DNA of 64,000 bases from Clavibacter sp. VKM Ac-2873 (GTDB lineage Bacteria > Actinomycetota > Actinomycetes > Actinomycetales > Microbacteriaceae). Below the pieces are notes generated by a model, which had not been told where the DNA came from, did no database searches, and saw only the letters and a list, made by a program, of their open reading frames with translations. The stretch lies in assembly GCF_015351075.1 (NCBI RefSeq), contig NZ_JADKRS010000003.1, positions 248,001 through 312,000 of the forward strand, given 5' to 3'. This document shows, one piece after another, positions 60,681 through 64,000 of this stretch (position 1 is the first letter of the stretch; every line of letters starts with the position of its first letter). The translations under genes and the position numbers were made by a program.

Positions 60681-61640
60681 ATGCTCATCGAACCCGTCGA
60701 CGCCGCCCGCGCCCACGTCAGCGACCACGTCGATCCGGACGACTTCGACGCCTTCTGGGCCGACACCCTCGCCGAGGCCGCGCGGCACGACCTCGACGTG
60801 CGGCTCGCGCAGGTGGAGACCGACCTCGCGCTCGTCGACGTGCAGGACGTGACCTTCGCCGGATCCGGCGGCACCGACGTGCGCGCCTGGCTCCGCACCC
60901 CCGCGGGCGCGACCGGTCCGCTGCCCACCGTCGTCTCGTACGTCGGCTACGGCGGCGGTCGCGGACGCGCCGAGGAGACGCTGATCTACGCGGCCGCCGG
61001 CTTCGCGCACCTGCAGATGGACACGCGCGGCCAGGGCTCGTACTGGAGCGCGGGCGACACCGCCGACCACGGCGAGGCCGGACCCGCGATCCCCGGCTTC
61101 ATGACCCGCGGGATCGCGTCGCGTGAGACGTACTACTACCGCCGCCTCTTCACCGACGCGGTGCGCGCGGTCGACGTGGCCAGGTCGCTCGACGTCGTGG
61201 ATCCGGCGCGCATCGCCGTGCAGGGCGGCAGCCAGGGCGGCGGCATGGCCCTCGCGGTCGCCGGCCTCCGCGACGACGTCGCCGCGGTCTCCGCGTACGT
61301 GCCGTTCCTCTGCGACATCGAGCGGGCCACCCACATCACCGACGCGTACCCGTACCACGAGGTCGTCGACTACCTGAAGACGCACCGGGGCCGCGGCGCG
61401 GACGTGCACGCCGTGCTGCGGTACTTCGACGGCGTCGCGTTCTCCCGCCGCGCGACCGCGCCCGCCCGCTTCTCGGTCGGGCTGATGGACGCGACCTGCC
61501 CGCCCTCGACCGTGTACGGGGCCTTCAACGCGTACGCGGGCGAGAAGGAGATCGTCGAGTGGGAGTACAACGGCCACGACGGCGGCGGCATCGACGACGA
61601 GCTCGGCACGCTCGCGTTCCTGCGGCGCACGATGGGCTGA
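60681..61640 (+). CDS. CE7-type acetylesterase (acetylxylan esterase/cephalosporin deacetylase-like)
   Basis: A protein of 319 residues. The CE7 arrangement is clear: DFDAFWADTLAEAARHDLDVRL, RGQGSYW (conserved RGQ), nucleophile in GGSQGGGMALA, Asp in GLMDATCPPSTVYGAFNAY and His in YNGHDGGG. These esterases deacetylate xylo-oligosaccharides or other acetylated sugars, usually in the cytoplasm; no signal peptide is seen. GGAGG precedes the ATG. Confidence 0.9.
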   Translation: MLIEPVDAARAHVSDHVDPDDFDAFWADTLAEAARHDLDVRLAQVETDLALVDVQDVTFAGSGGTDVRAWLRTPAGATGPLPTVVSYVGYGGGRGRAEETLIYAAAGFAHLQMDTRGQGSYWSAGDTADHGEAGPAIPGFMTRGIASRETYYYRRLFTDAVRAVDVARSLDVVDPARIAVQGGSQGGGMALAVAGLRDDVAAVSAYVPFLCDIERATHITDAYPYHEVVDYLKTHRGRGADVHAVLRYFDGVAFSRRATAPARFSVGLMDATCPPSTVYGAFNAYAGEKEIVEWEYNGHDGGGIDDELGTLAFLRRTMG

Positions 61641-61774
61641 GACCGGCCCGGCGACGACCGCCGACGACGCCCGCGGATCCGCACGGGGATGGGGGCGCGA
61701 ACCGCCCCGCTGTCGGCCGTTCCGCGTACCCTGGGAGCACCTCGCCGGTGGAGCGAGCGGACCGGGAGGACATC

Positions 61775-62452
61775 ATGCCCCGGCCCCGCATCCGCCCCGC
61801 GAAGCCCTCCAAGCCGGGCGCCCCGCCGCCGTCCGTGGCCGCCCGCGTCGCCGCGGATCCGGCGCAGAAGGAGGTCCTCGTCGAGGAGGCGCTGCTGCTC
61901 GTGGGCGTCGCGCTGCGGATCCAGATGGTGAACCTCATCATCCTGCGCACCCTGCGGGAGCGCCGCCCGTACGACGAGGAGTCGCTCATCGAGGCGCTCC
62001 GCGGCGAGCTGGCCGAGCTCATCGGCGAGAAGCGCGGCGAGGCCGAGCGGCTGCGCATGGCGCGCGACCGCGCGGCGCTGCGCGACGGCAAGGGACGCCG
62101 GCCCGACGACTACCGCGAGGGCGACGTGCCGGGGCTCCGGCTGCGCGCCGAGATCGCCGAGGAGATGGTGGAGCGGCTGGGTGCGCTCTCGCGCGACCCG
62201 GAGGCGCTCCGCGAGGTGCTGGTCATCGCGCGCGACGCGGCGCTCGAGCAGATCGTGCGCGCGCGGCTCGCCCCGCAGCTGCTGCCGGGCGCGTTCCCCG
62301 CGGAGGGGCGCGACGACCGGGTCGGCGAGCTGCGCGACGAGCTGGCGCGGCTGGCGGCGGATCGGGAGCGGGCGGCCGAGCGGGCCGAGGCGCGGGATCC
62401 GGTCCGCACCCGCGTGCGCACCGGCGGCCGTGGGCGACCGCAGAAGGTCTGA
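61775..62452 (+). CDS. Charged helical protein of unknown function
   Basis: A protein of 225 residues, mostly Arg/Glu/Ala helix. The N-terminus is Pro/Lys-rich (PRPRIRPAKPSKPGAPPPS), then EEALLLVGVALRIQMVNLIILRTLRERRPYDEESLIEALRGELAELIGEKRGEAERL, and a likely coiled coil near the C-terminus (GELRDELARLAADRERAAERAEA). No family was recognised. GGGAGGA five bases before the ATG supports a real gene. Confidence 0.72.
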   Translation: MPRPRIRPAKPSKPGAPPPSVAARVAADPAQKEVLVEEALLLVGVALRIQMVNLIILRTLRERRPYDEESLIEALRGELAELIGEKRGEAERLRMARDRAALRDGKGRRPDDYREGDVPGLRLRAEIAEEMVERLGALSRDPEALREVLVIARDAALEQIVRARLAPQLLPGAFPAEGRDDRVGELRDELARLAADRERAAERAEARDPVRTRVRTGGRGRPQKV

Positions 62453-62471
62453 CGCCGGACGGCTCCCCGCC

Positions 62472-63617
62472 TCAGGGCGCGAGCGCGAAGCGGGGCTCGA
62501 CGCGCTCGCCGGTCGCCGCATCCGCCGCGAGGCTGCCGATGAGCGGCGCGAACTTGGCGCCGTGGCCGGAGCAGGGCGAGACGATCGTGATCCCGTCGAC
62601 CCGGTCGATCACGAAGTCCTCGCTGGGCGTGCTCGTGAACAGGCACGTCGCCTCCGCGTATGGCACGGGTTCGACGCCCGGCAGGTTGCGGCGCACCCAG
62701 TCGACGACGCGGGCGCGGTTGGCCGGATCCACGACGCCGTCCTGGTGCGCGGCCGACGGGATCACGCGCCCGCCGTCGAACTCGGCCACCTTGTGGCCGC
62801 GGCCGTCCACGTCGCGGCCGCCGGGGAGCGCGTAGACCTGCATGCGCTCGTCCATGTGGATGGAGGTCGGCACGGCCCGGGCGGGCGGCCCGTCCATGTA
62901 GGGGAAGTGGAACACCTGCTCCTGCCGCACGCGCAGCGGCGGGATCCGGTCGAGGGCCGCGCGCGGCAGCGGCAGGGCGCCGCCGAGCAGCTCGGGCAGC
63001 CACGCGCCGGCGCCCACCACGACGCTGTCGCCCGCGACGCGGCGGCCGTCGTCGGAGACGACCGCGAAGCCCGCGCCGACCCGCTCGACGGACACGGCTT
63101 CCCAGCCCTCGTGCACGACGGCGCCGTGCGCGACCGCGAGGTCGAGCATCGTGCGCACCGCGGCCTCGGCGTCGACGACGCCCGCGGCCGGGTGGAACAG
63201 CACGTCGGAGTCGAACGCCATCTCCGGCCAGCGGCCCTCCGCCTCGCGCGCGCCCATCAGCTCGTGCTCGACGCCGACGCGCTCGAGCACGCGCGCGAGC
63301 TCGGCGGGGCGGCGCACCAGGCCGGAGTCGACGGATCCGGTCGGGGTCACGAGCCGCGCGCCCGTGGTGCGCTCGAGGCGGTCCCAGAGCACGCGGGCGT
63401 CGCGCACGAGGCGCACGTAGAAGGGGTCGTCGTAGGCGTAGCGGAGGATGCGCGCGGACCCGTGCGAGCTGCCGAGCATGCCCGCCGGCCGGTCGCGCTC
63501 CAGCACCGTGACCTCGTGCCCGCGGCTCGCGAGCTGCCAGGCGGTGGCCGCCCCCGCGAGCCCCGCGCCGATGACGACATGGTGCGATGCGCGCCCGCGC
63601 CCGGTGGATCCCGCCAT
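62472..63617 (-). CDS. Sarcosine/N-methyltryptophan oxidase-like flavoprotein
   Basis: A protein of 381 residues in the DAO family, MSOX/MTOX branch: HHVVIGAGLAGAATAWQLASRGHEVTVLERDRPAGMLGSSHGSARILRYAYDDPFYVRL, where SHGxxRxxR is diagnostic. The C-terminus has CLFTSTPSEDFVIDRVDGITIVSPCSGHGAKFAPLIG with the cysteine that binds FAD covalently in monomeric sarcosine oxidase. It would oxidise an N-methyl amine. TAGCCT six bases before the ATG marks a leaderless start. Confidence 0.88.
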   Translation of the reverse strand: MAGSTGRGRASHHVVIGAGLAGAATAWQLASRGHEVTVLERDRPAGMLGSSHGSARILRYAYDDPFYVRLVRDARVLWDRLERTTGARLVTPTGSVDSGLVRRPAELARVLERVGVEHELMGAREAEGRWPEMAFDSDVLFHPAAGVVDAEAAVRTMLDLAVAHGAVVHEGWEAVSVERVGAGFAVVSDDGRRVAGDSVVVGAGAWLPELLGGALPLPRAALDRIPPLRVRQEQVFHFPYMDGPPARAVPTSIHMDERMQVYALPGGRDVDGRGHKVAEFDGGRVIPSAAHQDGVVDPANRARVVDWVRRNLPGVEPVPYAEATCLFTSTPSEDFVIDRVDGITIVSPCSGHGAKFAPLIGSLAADAATGERVEPRFALAP

Positions 63618-63623
63618 GCATCC

Positions 63624-63629
63624 AGGCTA
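63624..63629 (-). promoter_or_regulatory. -10 box of leaderless flavoprotein transcript
   Basis: TAGCCT on the minus strand, six bases before the ATG at 63617. Confidence 0.45.
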
Positions 63630-63689
63630 CGGGCGCGCGCCGCGGACGACCGGGCCCGGCGGGAGGCCGTAAGCGGTGGGGGCTCCAGC

Positions 63690-63695
63690 TACCCT
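63690..63695 (+). promoter_or_regulatory. -10 box before the NYN gene
   Basis: TACCCT, six bases before the ATG of an 11-codon leader frame (63702-63737) that runs into the NYN gene start. Confidence 0.4.
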
Positions 63696-63701
63696 GTCGC
63701 G

Positions 63702-63737
63702 ATGATCGCCACCCCGCCCGGTCGTCCGTGTGCCTGA
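63702..63737 (+). CDS. Possible 11-residue leader peptide
   Basis: ATG to TGA encoding MIATPPGRPCA, perfectly placed as a leaderless start after TACCCT. It overlaps the first codons of the NYN gene in another frame, so its translation could be needed to reach the downstream GTG. It may equally be chance. Confidence 0.3.
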   Translation: MIATPPGRPCA

Positions 63738-64000
63738 CGCGAAGGCCACGGCCGCCGTCTACGTCGACGGCTTCAACCTCTACCGCCGGCTGCTGACGCA
63801 CGAACCATCGCTGAAGTGGCTGGACCTCGCTGCCCTGTGCGACCTGCTGCTCCCGTCCTTCGACGTCGTCCGCGTCCGGTACTTCACCGCGCTCATCCGG
63901 GCCACGGCGGGGACGGACCCTCGGAGCCCCGTCCGTCAGCAGGCCTACGTACGCGCCCTCCGCACCTCGCCGAGGGTCTCCGTCCACCTCGGCACGTTCC
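63730..64000 (+). CDS. NYN-domain protein, 3' truncated by window end
   Basis: Ninety codons are visible from the GTG: VPDAKATAAVYVDGFNLYRRLLTHEPSLKWLDLAALCDLLLP, then RVRYFTALIRATAGTDPRSPVRQQAYVRALR. VDGFNLY with its metal-binding Asp is the opening of the NYN/LabA-like nuclease domain of the PIN superfamily. Members cleave or process RNA, and some are toxin-like. The gene continues beyond the window. Confidence 0.8.
   Translation, partial: MPDAKATAAVYVDGFNLYRRLLTHEPSLKWLDLAALCDLLLPSFDVVRVRYFTALIRATAGTDPRSPVRQQAYVRALRTSPRVSVHLGTF

Overview
The window is very G+C-rich (roughly 70-75% by eye), densely coded and rich in the hexamer GGATCC. The gene families suggest a Gram-positive actinobacterium of the Microbacteriaceae (Clavibacter/Rathayibacter/Curtobacterium-like): an LPXTG surface protein, Tat and lipoprotein signals, paired CrcB/FluC genes, many LacI/TetR/MarR regulators and DUF4287. 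That placement is inference. Many starts have a TANNNT box only 6-8 nt upstream and no Shine-Dalgarno, which points to leaderless mRNAs. No tRNA, rRNA, CRISPR array, insertion sequence or prophage was recognised.

Layout. 1-5.2 kb holds housekeeping and small genes: 5'-truncated D-Ala-D-Ala ligase, NUDIX, LysE exporter, methyltransferase, GNAT, two CrcB/FluC subunits with a possible fluoride riboswitch, and a DUF218 protein. 5.4-28.0 kb is the centrepiece. A MerR-type regulator is followed by a nine-gene, translationally coupled operon (6415-27976) that encodes a polyunsaturated-fatty-acid-synthase-like (Pfa-type) secondary lipid or polyketide pathway. Its genes are a free ACP, an alpha/beta-hydrolase (thioesterase-like), a PfaA-like KS-AT-ACP-KR-DH protein, a fused PfaC/PfaB-like KS-CLF-AT-DH-DH protein, a PfaD-like enoyl reductase, two unusual acyl-CoA dehydrogenases, an Sfp-type phosphopantetheinyl transferase and a COG2907-like flavoprotein. 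A strong bidirectional terminator closes it.

28-42 kb: DHA2 exporter with an ABM-fold protein, DUF4287, glycosyltransferase with a Pr6Pr-type membrane protein, LacI regulator, matrixin-like secreted protease with a His/Met-rich lipoprotein, Gfo/Idh/MocA oxidoreductase, MarR/quinone-oxidoreductase divergent pair with duplicated operators, LPXTG protein, orphan response regulator, ECF-like sigma factor coupled to an O6-alkylguanine-DNA alkyltransferase, small membrane protein and VOC protein.

42-51 kb: SDR, small secreted two-cysteine peptide, Bcr/CflA exporter, P-loop kinase, LacI regulator, lipoprotein, and a large APC-type permease. The permease is followed by a two-gene secreted/membrane cassette and then by the decayed 3' end of a second permease copy.

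51-59 kb: a peptide-type ABC importer operon with a CocE/NonD hydrolase and its own TetR gene, preceded by a 20-bp palindrome. 59-64 kb: divergent TetR/SDR with nested operators, CE7-type esterase, an unknown charged protein, a sarcosine/N-methyltryptophan-oxidase-like flavoprotein, and a 3'-truncated NYN-domain gene.

How the parts work together. In the large operon the PPTase would load the two ACPs, the PfaA/PfaBC/PfaD proteins would build a polyunsaturated chain iteratively, the dehydrogenases and terminal flavoprotein would oxidise it further, and the hydrolase would release or proofread it. The enzyme assignments rest on motifs read in the sequence. The product is unknown.
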